A DNA stretch of 64,000 nt from Herbiconiux aconitum (GCF_024979235.1 NZ_JANLCM010000001.1:1922001-1986000), one strand, 5' to 3'. Counted from the stretch's first letter, positions 44,863 to 54,857 are shown. The notes: generated by a model from the sequence alone, not told the origin. A program made the numbers and translations.

Positions 44863-46599
44863 TCAGGCCGGGAGAGGCCTCGTGGGCGGGGGCGTGGGTG
44901 CCGCACCGACCGGCATGAGGGGGAGGGTGACCCGGAAGGTCGCACCGCCACCGGGGGTCTCCAGCGCCTCGACGGTGCCGTGGTGGGCGGCGACGATCGA
45001 CGAGACGATGGCGAGCCCGAGGCCCGATCCGCCGGTCTCCCGAGTGCGCGACGAGTCGGCGCGGTAGAAGCGCTGGAAGATCTTCTCGCGGATCTGCGGC
45101 GGGATGCCGTCACCATGATCGATCACGTCGATCGTCGCCACACGCCGGGATTCGTCGACCTGCAGGGACAGTTCGATCGGACTGTCGGCCTCGGTGAAGC
45201 GCAGGGCGTTGCCGATCAGATTCGTGAGCACCTGACGGATCTTGTTCTCCTCGGCGAGCACGATGGGCCGCACCTCGGGGATCGCGACGGGCGCGGTCTC
45301 GGCGGGCGCCACGGGTGCGGAGTCCGCGGCCCCGCCGGACTGGCCGTTCGGTGCGGTCACGGGCTTCGGCCGGCGGCGCAGGCGTGCGAGTGTCGCGTTG
45401 GCGAAGTTGATCGGACGCGTGGCGGTGGACGGCGTGCGCGACGCATCCGGTGCATCCGGATCTGCCGGCGGAAGTCCCTCGATCGCGGGCGCGAACGACA
45501 CCGGCGACGGCCCCGCCGGCGTGAGGGCCGACACGATGCGGCCCGGGCTCGCAGCGCGGGCATCCATCGCCGCATCGAGGGTGAGCGGCACGAGGTCGAC
45601 CGGGGAGAGCTGCAGCGGGCGGGTCTCGTCGAGACGGGCGAGCTCGAGGAGGTCTTCGACGAGCGTGCCCATCCGGATCGCCTCCTTCTCGATGCGATCC
45701 ATCGCCTGGGCCACGTCTTCGGGGGTCTGGAGGGCGCCCATGCGATAGAGCTCGGCGTAGCCGCGCACCGAGACCAACGGGGTGCGGAGTTCGTGCGAGG
45801 CGTCGCCGACGAAGCGGCGCATCTGATCGATGGTCTTCGCTCGATCGGCGAAGGCCGAGTCGATGCGCGAGAGCATCGTGTTGAGCGACCGGTTGAGCCG
45901 CCCGACCTCGGTGTTGGGCATGGCATCCGACATACGGCGGCTGAAGTCGCCGCCGTCGGCGATGGCCGCGGCCGTGCGTTCCACCTCGCGCAGCGGGCCG
46001 AACGTCGACGTCACGAGCAGACGCGTCAGCATGGCGCCCAGGATGACCACACCCACGCCGAAGGCGAGGAAGATCGACAGATAGGTGGCCGTGGTCTTCT
46101 CGGTCTCAGCCAGAGACTTCGCGATCACCACATTGCCGAGCGAGCCGTCGCCGCCGAAGAGATAGACCGTGGTGGCGATCGCGTGCCACTCGGTGCGCTG
46201 GTCGATCGAGTCGACGCTGAACACCTTGCCGCCCAGCAGGTTGGAGGTGTCGAGCGACACCTGCGCGTTCGGCATCGTGTTCTCGTCGCGTTCGCCCCAG
46301 TTCGAGACGATCAGGTTGCCGGAGGCGTCGAGCAGCCCCACGAAGTAGTCGGTGGGAGCCGAGGTGATGTCTTCGATGCGGAACTGCTCGGTCGTGGCAT
46401 CCGGCCCGAGAAAGGGCGACGGGTCTTTACTGGCCGCGTCGAGCTGGCTGTCCACCTGCTGCAGGAGGTAGGTGCGCAGCACGATCATGGTGCCGACGCC
46501 CGACACGACGAGCCCGAAGGTGAGCATCAACACCGTCACACCGGTGATCTTGGAGCGCAGCGAAATCGAGTTCCACTGCTTGAGGATGGCGTTGAGCAT
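44863..46599 (-). CDS. HAMP-containing sensor histidine kinase with a long insert
   Basis: 578 residues. Two membrane helices (GVTVLMLTFGLVVSGVGTMI and ATYLSIFLAFGVGVVILGAM) bracket an extracytoplasmic sensor. HAMP follows, then His269 in FVGDASHELRTPLVSVRGYA. Between the dimerisation helices and the ATPase domain lies an Ala/Pro-rich insert (residues ~358-443) of no recognisable fold. ATPase boxes are intact (NLIGNALRF ~460, DHGDGIP ~494, GSGLGLAIV ~524). The stimulus is unknown. It follows its response regulator by 12 bp on the same strand. Confidence 0.93.
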   Translation of the reverse strand: MLNAILKQWNSISLRSKITGVTVLMLTFGLVVSGVGTMIVLRTYLLQQVDSQLDAASKDPSPFLGPDATTEQFRIEDITSAPTDYFVGLLDASGNLIVSNWGERDENTMPNAQVSLDTSNLLGGKVFSVDSIDQRTEWHAIATTVYLFGGDGSLGNVVIAKSLAETEKTTATYLSIFLAFGVGVVILGAMLTRLLVTSTFGPLREVERTAAAIADGGDFSRRMSDAMPNTEVGRLNRSLNTMLSRIDSAFADRAKTIDQMRRFVGDASHELRTPLVSVRGYAELYRMGALQTPEDVAQAMDRIEKEAIRMGTLVEDLLELARLDETRPLQLSPVDLVPLTLDAAMDARAASPGRIVSALTPAGPSPVSFAPAIEGLPPADPDAPDASRTPSTATRPINFANATLARLRRRPKPVTAPNGQSGGAADSAPVAPAETAPVAIPEVRPIVLAEENKIRQVLTNLIGNALRFTEADSPIELSLQVDESRRVATIDVIDHGDGIPPQIREKIFQRFYRADSSRTRETGGSGLGLAIVSSIVAAHHGTVEALETPGGGATFRVTLPLMPVGAAPTPPPTRPLPA

Positions 46600-46611
46600 G
46601 CTCCGGAAAGG

Positions 46612-47301
46612 CTACGCCTTGCTCACCTTCAGCATGTACCCGAAGCCGCGCTTGGTCTGGATGAGCGACTCCTCGGTGTGGGCGTCGAGCTTGCGGCGCA
46701 GGTAGGAGATGTAGCTCTCCACGATGCCGGCGTCGCCGTTGAAGTCGTATTCCCAGACGTGGTCGAGGATCTGGGCCTTCGACAGCACGCGGTTGGGGTT
46801 GAGCATCAGGTAACGCAACAACTTGAACTCGGTGGGGGAGAGCTCGATGGCGGCGTCACCCACGAAGACCTCGTGCGTGTCCTGGTCCATCGTCAGCTCG
46901 CCCGCACGGATGATCGCATCCTCGTCGGCCTGCATGGTGCGACGGAGGATCGCCTTGATGCGCGCCACGATCTCGTCGAGGCTGAACGGCTTGGTGACGT
47001 AGTCGTCGCCGCCGACCGTGAGACCCGTGATCTTGTCTTCGGTGTCGTCTTTCGCCGTGAGGAAGAGGATGGGGGCGGTGTAGCCCGCCGCTCGCAGCCG
47101 CTTGGTGACGCCGAAGCCGTTCATGTCGGGCAGCATCACGTCGAGGATGATGAGGTCGGGCTCCTCCTCGAGAACGGCGGAGATGGTCTGGGCGCCGTTG
47201 CTGACAGCGCGCACCGCGAACCCGGCGAATCGCAGGCTCGTGGTGAGGAGGTCGCGGATGTTCGGTTCGTCGTCGACGATCAAAATGCGGGGGCCGGTCA
47301 T
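46612..47301 (-). CDS. OmpR-family response regulator
   Basis: 229 residues. Receiver with VDDEP at 9-13, phosphoacceptor Asp54 in LIILDVMLPDMNGF and Lys in YVTKPFSLDEIVARIKAI. C-terminal winged helix: SPTEFKLLRYLMLNPNRVLS, then VESYISYLRRKLDAHTEESL and RGFGYML. Pairs with the downstream kinase. The ATG at 47301 starts MTGPRILIVDDE; upstream open sequence to 47355 is not receiver-like. Confidence 0.95.
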   Translation of the reverse strand: MTGPRILIVDDEPNIRDLLTTSLRFAGFAVRAVSNGAQTISAVLEEEPDLIILDVMLPDMNGFGVTKRLRAAGYTAPILFLTAKDDTEDKITGLTVGGDDYVTKPFSLDEIVARIKAILRRTMQADEDAIIRAGELTMDQDTHEVFVGDAAIELSPTEFKLLRYLMLNPNRVLSKAQILDHVWEYDFNGDAGIVESYISYLRRKLDAHTEESLIQTKRGFGYMLKVSKA

Positions 47302-47394
47302 GCACTTATTCTCTGCGGGTTCGCTGAGCACAAGCTGAGAGCATCTCGGATGCAATCGGGCAGGCTCCGATGCAACGGAGCCGACGCGGCGGGC

Positions 47395-49074
47395 TTAGGC
47401 CGCCAGCGAATCCGAGTCGATGATGCTGTAGGCGTAACCCTGCTCCGCGAGGAAGCGCTGGCGGTTCTGCGCGAACTCCTGGTCGACCGTGTCGCGCGCG
47501 ACGAGCGTGTAGAAGCTCGCGGGCAGACCCGACTCCTTCGGTCGCAGCAGCCGGCCGAGGCGCTGGGCTTCCTCCTGGCGCGATCCGAACGATCCGGAGA
47601 CCTGGATGGCCACACTCGCCTCGGGCAGATCGATCGAGAAATTCGCCACCTTCGACACCACGAGGATCTTCTCGTCGCCGTCGCGGAAGGCCTGGAAGAG
47701 CCGCTCGCGCTCGGGAACCGGCGTCGCTCCGGTGATCTCGGGGGCGCCGAGTTCGCGCGAGAGCTCGTCGAGCTGGTCGAGGTATTGCCCGATCACCAGG
47801 ATGCGCTCGCCACGGTGGTGCTCGATGAGCTGCCGCGTCGCATCCAGCTTGGCGGGTGCCGTCGCGGCGAGCCGATACCGCTCGTCGTCGCCGGCGGCCG
47901 CGTAGGTCATCCGTTCGCTGAACGGCAGGTCGACGCGCACCTCGTAGCAGTTCGCGGGCGCGATGTAGCCCTGCGCCTCGATCTCTTTCCACGGGGCGTC
48001 GAACCGCTTCGGACCGATCAGGCTGAAGACATCCGACTCGCGGCCGTCTTCGCGCACGAGGGTCGCGGTGAGGCCGAGGCGGCGTCGGGCCTGCAGGTCG
48101 GCGGTCAACTTGAACACCGGGGCGGGGAGCAGGTGCACCTCGTCGTAGATCACGAGACCCCAATCGAGCGCGTCGAGCAGTTCGAGGTGGGCGTACTTGC
48201 CGCTGCGCTTGGAGGTGAGGATCTGGTACGTCGCGATGGTGACCGGCTTGACCTCCTTCACGAGCCCCGAGTACTCACCGATCTCGTCTTCGGTGAGCGA
48301 GGTGCGCTTCAGCAGCTCGGCGCGCCACTGGCGGGCCGAGACGGTGTTGGTGACGAGGATGAGCGTGTTGGTCTTCACGGTCGCCATCGCGCCCGCGCCG
48401 ACGAGGGTCTTGCCGGCACCGCAGGGCAGCACCACGACGCCCGAGCCGTGGGCGGAGAAGTTGTCGATGGCCTTCTGCTGGTAGTCGCGCAGGTGCCATT
48501 CGGCCTGATCGAGGTCGATCGCGTGCGGTGTGCCGGGCGTGAAGCCGGCCAGGTCGTCGGCGGGCCAGCCGAGCTTGATCAGCTCCTGCTTCAGTTGCCC
48601 ACGGGCCCAGGGCTCGATGCTCCAGGTGCCGTCGTCGAGCTTCTGCGTGAGGAGCGGCGCCACTTTCTTTCCCCGCGTGATCTCGGCGAGCACGGCGGGG
48701 TCGGTGGAGCGCAGCGTGAGCAGCCCCTCCGGCTGACGCTCGATCACGAGCTTGCCGTAGCGGCCGATCGTCTCGATGATCTCGACGGTGACCGACTGCG
48801 GCACCGCGAACTTCGAAAAGCGCTCGAGCGTGGCGAGGATCTCTTCGGCCGAGTGACCGGCCGCGCGGGCGTTCCAGAGCCCGAGCCGAGTGATGCGGTA
48901 GGTGTGAACATGCTCGGGGGCGCGTTCGAGTTCGGCGAAGACCGCGAGCTCGTGTCGCGCGGATTCGGCATCCGGATGCGCGACCTCGAGCAGCACGGTT
49001 CGGTCGCTTTGGACGATGAGAGGGCCGTCGGGCATGACAGACAAGTCTACGGCGGCTCGCTGTCGGTCGGTCAT
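47395..49074 (-). CDS. XPB/Ercc3-type DNA helicase
   Basis: 559 residues. Superfamily 2 motifs are intact: Walker A in VVLPCGAGKTLVGAGAMATV, DEVH box in LVIYDEVHLLPAPVF, motif III GLTATLVREDG, and motif VI QRLGRLLRPKESG. The N-terminal damage-recognition-like domain precedes them. This is the actinobacterial XPB found beside a helicase-associated protein in mycobacteria; a 3'-to-5' helicase presumed to act in repair or transcription. The ATG at 49074 overlaps the upstream stop by 4 nt; an ATG at 49035 is an alternative. Much longer open sequence upstream is the antisense shadow of the partner gene. Confidence 0.93.
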   Translation of the reverse strand: MTDRQRAAVDLSVMPDGPLIVQSDRTVLLEVAHPDAESARHELAVFAELERAPEHVHTYRITRLGLWNARAAGHSAEEILATLERFSKFAVPQSVTVEIIETIGRYGKLVIERQPEGLLTLRSTDPAVLAEITRGKKVAPLLTQKLDDGTWSIEPWARGQLKQELIKLGWPADDLAGFTPGTPHAIDLDQAEWHLRDYQQKAIDNFSAHGSGVVVLPCGAGKTLVGAGAMATVKTNTLILVTNTVSARQWRAELLKRTSLTEDEIGEYSGLVKEVKPVTIATYQILTSKRSGKYAHLELLDALDWGLVIYDEVHLLPAPVFKLTADLQARRRLGLTATLVREDGRESDVFSLIGPKRFDAPWKEIEAQGYIAPANCYEVRVDLPFSERMTYAAAGDDERYRLAATAPAKLDATRQLIEHHRGERILVIGQYLDQLDELSRELGAPEITGATPVPERERLFQAFRDGDEKILVVSKVANFSIDLPEASVAIQVSGSFGSRQEEAQRLGRLLRPKESGLPASFYTLVARDTVDQEFAQNRQRFLAEQGYAYSIIDSDSLAA

Positions 49075-51131
49075 TCCGCGGCTGCTATGAGCTGGATGTT
49101 CGCCACGGGCACCGTTCGCTCGATGCCGGCCCGCACGTCGACGCAGCGCAGGCGGCCGTTCGAGAGACTGAGCGGCGTGACGTCGAGACGCACGGTGCTG
49201 CCGTCGGGCATCCGCACCGCGATCGTCACCGGGGTGCGCGAGCGCACGGCCTTGTCGAGCTGACGGGCGACCCAGGCGCTCTCGTCGCCTGGAGCCGAGC
49301 GGGCCGACGACTCGCGGAGACGCCGCACGAACTCGGCGACTGCGGCGGGGTTGTCGGCGCGGGGCCCGGTGGCACTCGCGACCTGCTCGGTCGGGGCGAC
49401 GGCGACGCGGGCGCGGCGCATGACGAGCTCGCGACCCTCGGCGTCTTCGGCGAGCACCGGGTAGCGGGCGTCGACCAGGAGCCAGTAGGTGGCGGTGGCG
49501 TCGACCCGGCTGGAGAGGGAACCGTCGTCGTCGCGGCGGAGACCGAGCGGGGCGAGCGACTGATCGACGGCGATCGTGCCCAGGAGGCCACGGTCGGTGG
49601 TGCGGATGAGGGTGCGGGCGCCGTAGGGCGACGAGGTGGGAGTGCTGCCGTCGGTGACGGGCGCCTCTCCGAGGCGTCGCACCCGCACCAGGCCGTGCCG
49701 GCGCCCACCCTCGGCGAGCAGGTAGTCGAGCGCTTGCGGGAGACCCGTGAGCGAGGTGGCGGCCAGGAACTCGCGCAGCGAGGTCTCCGTCTCGCCCGAG
49801 GCGAGTGCGCGGTCGATCGTCGGCTGCGAGATGCGATACGTGGATGCGACGCCGCGGTTCTCCAGATCGGCGAGCAGACGGATGCGCGCGTCGACGGGCG
49901 GCACCAGCGGGCCCGGCGCGATGACCGAGAGGTCGTGCTGCAGGTAGACCTGGGCGACCTCGGGCGGCAGCGCGGCGGTGAGGGCGTCGAGGTCGCGGGT
50001 GGCAGCGGCGGACGGCGCGGTGGTGCCGCTCGTGGGGGTCGCGGTGCTCGCGGTGGTTGCGATGCTCGCCGCGTCGACGGCGCTCGCCGCCAGGGCGGCG
50101 CGACCGAAGAGGGTGCTGCGGCCGTCGACCGTGAGGCCGAGGAGCTCGGCGACGGCGTCGACCTGGGCCAGCCCGGCGCGCATCGCGTCGTCGGCCGCGG
50201 GGAAGAGGGCGGAGTACGCCGCGCGAAGCGGGGCGCCACTGGACCACTCGGCGCCGGCGCCGCTGGAGTTCCCGGTCGCGGTCGCGGCAGCGGCGTGCAG
50301 GGCGCGGCGCACCGGCTCGTCGAGGCTGCCGATCCAGGCCGTGGCGAGAGCGAGCCAGCGCTCGGCACTGGGCAGTCGACTCCACTCGTCGGCGCGAGTC
50401 GTGGAGAGCAGGGTGTCGACATCGACGACCACGAGGCGCGCGGCCGTCGCCACCTCGACCAGAGCACCGATCGTCGCGGGTTCGACCGCGAGCAGTGCGC
50501 CGAGCCGCTTCTCCTCACCGGCCGAGAGCCCGCCTCGGGCGAGCAACCGCATGGGAGCGGTGCGTAGTTGCTGGCCGAGCTCTGAGATGGCCGAGAGGGC
50601 GATGAACGCGCGTTCGCTCGCCAGGGCGTCGGTCGAAGGGGCGGCGACCGCGGGCGAGAGACCGGCGGGCACCTCGGGCGATGCCTCCGGGAGGCCGACA
50701 ACCTCTCCGGATGCCGCAGCGGCCTCCGGAATCGCGGAGGGGGCGGCGGCTCGAGGTGTCGCGGCGGCGGCCTCCCGGGGTGCTGCTTCGGTGAGCACCG
50801 CGGTGGCCACCTCGGCGGCCGCGGAGTAGGCACGGAAGCCGCGCGGCGAATCCGCAGCGGCCTCGGCCAGACCGAGGGTGATCAAGGTCTCGGCGGGCCG
50901 GCCCGGCGCATCCGACTCTCCAGCGGCTTCGTCGCCCGCCAGCGCGGCGATCGTCGCCCGGTCGAGCGGACGCAGGGCCAGGCGCACCGATGCGGGCTCG
51001 AGCAGGGCGTCGGCGAGGTCGAAGAAGTCGCGCACGTCGCGCGACGGAACGTGCCGGATCACCAGGAGAGCGGTTAGCGCGTCGTCATCGAGGGCGCTGA
51101 GCCGCCGGGCGAGGGGGAGCGAATCGCTCAT
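49071..51131 (-). CDS. Helicase-associated domain protein, XPB partner
   Basis: 686 residues, Ala- and Thr-rich. Coding evidence is strongest at both ends: LARRLSALDDDALTALLVIR at the start, and RSRTPVTIAVRMPDGSTVRL plus TPLSLSNGRLRCVDVRAGIE, a WYL-like or Helicase_C_3 beta domain, at the end. The middle has VYLQHDLSVIAPGPLVPPVD. An equivalent gene precedes XPB in mycobacteria. Cellular role unknown; the overlap of 4 nt with both neighbours argues for stoichiometric expression. Confidence 0.85.
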   Translation of the reverse strand: MSDSLPLARRLSALDDDALTALLVIRHVPSRDVRDFFDLADALLEPASVRLALRPLDRATIAALAGDEAAGESDAPGRPAETLITLGLAEAAADSPRGFRAYSAAAEVATAVLTEAAPREAAAATPRAAAPSAIPEAAAASGEVVGLPEASPEVPAGLSPAVAAPSTDALASERAFIALSAISELGQQLRTAPMRLLARGGLSAGEEKRLGALLAVEPATIGALVEVATAARLVVVDVDTLLSTTRADEWSRLPSAERWLALATAWIGSLDEPVRRALHAAAATATGNSSGAGAEWSSGAPLRAAYSALFPAADDAMRAGLAQVDAVAELLGLTVDGRSTLFGRAALAASAVDAASIATTASTATPTSGTTAPSAAATRDLDALTAALPPEVAQVYLQHDLSVIAPGPLVPPVDARIRLLADLENRGVASTYRISQPTIDRALASGETETSLREFLAATSLTGLPQALDYLLAEGGRRHGLVRVRRLGEAPVTDGSTPTSSPYGARTLIRTTDRGLLGTIAVDQSLAPLGLRRDDDGSLSSRVDATATYWLLVDARYPVLAEDAEGRELVMRRARVAVAPTEQVASATGPRADNPAAVAEFVRRLRESSARSAPGDESAWVARQLDKAVRSRTPVTIAVRMPDGSTVRLDVTPLSLSNGRLRCVDVRAGIERTVPVANIQLIAAAE

Positions 51132-51391
51132 CGACTCCCGCGAGCGTCGCGGAGCCGCCGACGAGTGCTGAGGACGAGCAGGATGATCATGAACACCAGC
51201 CCGATCGGCAGCCCGATGAGCGGCAGGAAGATGATGGTGGGCCAGACGCCGGAACCGAAGTCGCGCACGCCGAGCAGGGTGCCGACGATGACGGCCAGGA
51301 ATGCGAGCACGGACAGGCCGATGGTGGCCGCGACCATGAACGCCAAGGACCGTTCGGCACGGCTCGTCGGCGTCTTCTCTTCATCACTCAC
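51128..51391 (-). CDS. Small two-helix membrane protein, first gene of the XPB operon
   Basis: 87 residues from GTG 51391 (VSDEEKTPTSRAERS). Two membrane helices: FMVAATIGLSVLAFLAVIVG and IIFLPLIGLPIGLVFMIILL, ending in basic RRRLRDARGSR. The start is fixed by TATCCT (51399-51404, minus strand) seven nt upstream, a leaderless arrangement. The stop overlaps the next gene's ATG by 4 nt. A membrane protein heading a helicase operon is unexplained. Confidence 0.75.
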   Translation of the reverse strand: MSDEEKTPTSRAERSLAFMVAATIGLSVLAFLAVIVGTLLGVRDFGSGVWPTIIFLPLIGLPIGLVFMIILLVLSTRRRLRDARGSR

Positions 51392-51470
51392 GTCACTAAG
51401 GATACGTGCACCGGTAGGCTGGGCAGTGGCCACGAGAGGTATTCGGGCCGATAACACGAGGAGATTCGCG

Positions 51471-51851
51471 ATGCCCACCGGCAAGGTCAAGTTCTACGAC
51501 GACGAGAAGGGCTTCGGCTTCATCAGTTCCGATGACGGTCAAGAAGTGTTCCTGCACGCGTCCGCCCTGCCTGCGGGAGCCACGGTCAAGGCCGGCACGA
51601 AACTCGAGTTCGGCATCGCCGATGGCAAGCGCGGCGCGCAGGCGCTCTCGGTGCGGGTGCTCGAAGCTCCGCCGAGCCTGCAGAAGATGGCGCGCAAGCC
51701 CGCCGACGACATGGCGGTGATCGTCGAAGACCTCGTGAAGGTGCTCGACTCGATCGGCGGAAACCTCAAGCGAGGCCGCTATCCCGACAACGCCCACAGC
51801 CGCAAGATCGCCGCTCTGCTCCGCAAGGTCGCAGACGAGTTGGACGCCTAG
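51471..51851 (+). CDS. Cold-shock-domain protein with C-terminal extension
   Basis: 126 residues. The CSD spans residues 1-65 (MPTGKVKFYDDEKGFGFISS; EVFLHASALPAGATV). The last ~60 residues are a helical extension (MARKPADDMAVIVEDLVKVL, DNAHSRKIAALLRKVADEL) absent from CspA. Similar extended proteins exist in mycobacteria. GAGGAG precedes the ATG. The stop TAG shares its G with the GTG of the next gene. Confidence 0.9.
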   Translation: MPTGKVKFYDDEKGFGFISSDDGQEVFLHASALPAGATVKAGTKLEFGIADGKRGAQALSVRVLEAPPSLQKMARKPADDMAVIVEDLVKVLDSIGGNLKRGRYPDNAHSRKIAALLRKVADELDA

Positions 51852-52663
51852 TGGCGCCCGATCACCCCGTCGACGACGAGCAGCCCGAGCAGATCGAGCA
51901 GCCCCAGCACGTCGAAGCGGCTGAGGAACGGCCTGCTGACGACCAGCGGGCCGATGTCACCGATGCCGATGCGCCCACCGAGGTCGTGGAGGAGAAGCCG
52001 GCGCCGGTCGTCGACGAGGTGCTGCTCGCGTCCGTCGACCTGGCACGCGGCGCCCTGCTCGAGATCACCCCGGCTGCCACGATCGGTCAGGTCGTCGGCT
52101 CGATCGCCGAAGAAGACCACGTTCTGAGCCTTCACTTCGAGTCGAAGCTCCCGGGCTACCCGGGCTGGCACTGGACGGTGACGCTGTCGCGCATCGACGA
52201 GTCGTCGGAACCGAGCGTGCTCGAGATCGAGATGCTGCCGGGCGAGAACGCTCTGATCGCGCCCGATTGGGTGCCGTGGTCGGAGCGTCTTGCCGAATAC
52301 ACGCTCGCGCAGGAGCTGGCCGAAGCCACGGCGGCGGCCGACGACGAAGACGGCGACGACTCCGACGAGGATGACGACGACGATCACGACCTCGACCTCG
52401 ACGACGGGCTCGACCTCGACGACGGCATCGACATCGACGACCACGTCACCGACGACGACGAGCTCGAGGCTGCGGCCGAGGCCGGCGAGGCGGATGATGA
52501 CGAGTCCGACGATGATGACGAGTCGGATGACGACGAGTCGGACGATGACGACGAGTCGGACGATGACGGGTCCGATGACGACGACACCGAGGATGACGAC
52601 GACGAGTCGGGCGACTACGACGCCGACGACCCGCACGCGGAGGGCCCCTGGTCCGACCGCTGA
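51851..52663 (+). CDS. DUF3027 protein with hyperacidic tail
   Basis: 270 residues. The DUF3027 core is residues ~55-165 (VLLASVDLARGALLEITPAA, HFESKLPGYPGWHWTVTLSR, VPWSERLAEYTLAQELAEA). The last ~100 residues are almost all Asp, Glu and Ser, encoded by a tandem array of GACGATGAC/GAGTCG units around 52490-52610. Function unknown. The GTG start overlaps the cold-shock stop by one base, so the two are co-translated and may act together in RNA or nucleoid handling. Confidence 0.85.
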   Translation: MAPDHPVDDEQPEQIEQPQHVEAAEERPADDQRADVTDADAPTEVVEEKPAPVVDEVLLASVDLARGALLEITPAATIGQVVGSIAEEDHVLSLHFESKLPGYPGWHWTVTLSRIDESSEPSVLEIEMLPGENALIAPDWVPWSERLAEYTLAQELAEATAAADDEDGDDSDEDDDDDHDLDLDDGLDLDDGIDIDDHVTDDDELEAAAEAGEADDDESDDDDESDDDESDDDDESDDDGSDDDDTEDDDDESGDYDADDPHAEGPWSDR

Positions 52664-52674
52664 CCGTCGAGAAT

Positions 52675-52729
52675 CGCAAACGTCGCTCGAACCGCCGCCT
52701 CTACGGGCGAGGTTCGAGCGACGTTTGCG
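52675..52729. terminator. 19-bp perfect inverted repeat between DUF3027 gene and serC (element 3)
   Basis: CGCAAACGTCGCTCGAACC (52675-52693) and its exact complement (52711-52729) flank a 17-nt loop. The two genes converge here. Confidence 0.75.
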
Positions 52730-52748
52730 TTATCCGACGCGAGGAGCG

Positions 52749-53915
<1,167 letters not shown>

Positions 53916-53925
53916 CTAGGCTGGG

Positions 53926-53940
53926 TTAGGTACGCCTCAC
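53926..53940. promoter_or_regulatory. DtxR-like half-site before the DtxR-family gene
   Basis: TTAGGTACGCCTCAC resembles the first 15 positions of the DtxR consensus with two mismatches, 19 nt before the TTG start. Suggests autoregulation. The second half is poorly conserved. Confidence 0.45.
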
Positions 53941-53958
53941 AAGGCCTAGGAGCATTCA

Positions 53959-54651
53959 TTGGCAGATCTCATCGACACCACCGAGATGTATCTCCGCACG
54001 ATCCTCGAGCTCGAGGAGGAGAACATCAACCCTCTTCGTGCTCGCATCTCGGAGCGTCTCGGGCACTCCGGGCCCACCGTGTCGCAGACCGTGGGCCGGA
54101 TGGAGCGCGACGGTCTGGTCGTGGTCTCGCTCGACCGCCATCTCGAACTCACCGAGGTGGGTCGTCGTAAGGCCATCTCGGTGATGCGCAAGCACCGACT
54201 CGCAGAGCGTCTCTTGAGCGACGTGATCGGCCTCGAGTGGGAGCTCGTGCACGAAGAGGCATGCCGCTGGGAGCATGTGATGAGCGAGCAGGTCGAGCGA
54301 CGCATCCTCGACATGCTCGACCACCCGACCGAGTCGCCCTACGGCAACCCGATCCCGGGCCTCGACGCCTTCGGCGAGGCCGCGGCCATCCCTTTCACCA
54401 AGGGCGTCGTGAACATCGTGACCCTGGTGCACGGAGCTGTCGGTCCGCAGACGAAGACGATTCGCCGGCTCGGCGAGCCCGCCCAGGTCGATCCGGAACT
54501 CCTGCTGCAGTTGAAGCAGTCCGGCATCGTGCCGGGGGCCACCGCGGCCTTCAGTTCGGTGGGTTCCTACGTTCTAGTCGAGGTTGAAGGTTTCGGCGAA
54601 GGCCTTGAACTGCCCAATGAGGTCGCGAGCCATATATTCGTTGGTATCTAA
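53959..54651 (+). CDS. DtxR/MntR family metal-dependent regulator
   Basis: 230 residues. Winged helix (LIDTTEMYLRTILELEEENI; ISERLGHSGPTVSQTVGRM), metal-binding and dimerisation domain (RHRLAERLLSDVIGLEWELV-like; VHEEACRWEHVMSEQVERRI) with the expected Cys and His residues, and a C-terminal SH3-like FeoA domain. Senses Fe(II) or Mn(II); which one is not decidable by eye. TTG start at 53959 with CTAGGAGC upstream. Confidence 0.92.
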   Translation: MADLIDTTEMYLRTILELEEENINPLRARISERLGHSGPTVSQTVGRMERDGLVVVSLDRHLELTEVGRRKAISVMRKHRLAERLLSDVIGLEWELVHEEACRWEHVMSEQVERRILDMLDHPTESPYGNPIPGLDAFGEAAAIPFTKGVVNIVTLVHGAVGPQTKTIRRLGEPAQVDPELLLQLKQSGIVPGATAAFSSVGSYVLVEVEGFGEGLELPNEVASHIFVGI

Positions 54652-54704
54652 ATCCGCTGAGCGGATGCAGCGTTACAGAATTGTTAAAAAGGGCGGGTTG
54701 CGAA

Positions 54705-54850
54705 GTGACAAAGCCCCGACCCTCCCGTATTCTCTAACGAGTCCCCCGACCACCTGACGGTCAGGGACGCGGGCCAAGACACCTCGATTCCCGTCTCTTG
54801 GTCATTGACTACGCACGCAATTCGGTGTGGACGGGAGCAGTGCCCTAGCT
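54705..54850 (+). promoter_or_regulatory. Promoter and structured 5' leader of the NlpC/P60 gene, riboswitch candidate
   Basis: GTGACA (54705-54710) and TATTCT (54728-54733), spacer 17, form a good promoter. The ~115-nt leader can fold several stems: CCTGA/TCAGG at 54753-54765, CCAAGA/TCTTGG at 54774-54801, and the long-range CCCGTC/GACGGG at 54790-54795 with 54830-54835. In actinobacteria, c-di-AMP (ydaO-type) riboswitches often precede such cell-wall hydrolase genes, so that is the first hypothesis. I cannot confirm the consensus by eye. Confidence 0.4.
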
Positions 54851-54857
54851 GCGAGAG

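Noticed and set aside
44539-49263. A 1574-codon open frame on the plus strand
   Set aside because: It runs antisense through the histidine kinase, response regulator and XPB helicase genes, all with full motifs on the minus strand. Long antisense frames are expected when third positions are nearly all G or C.
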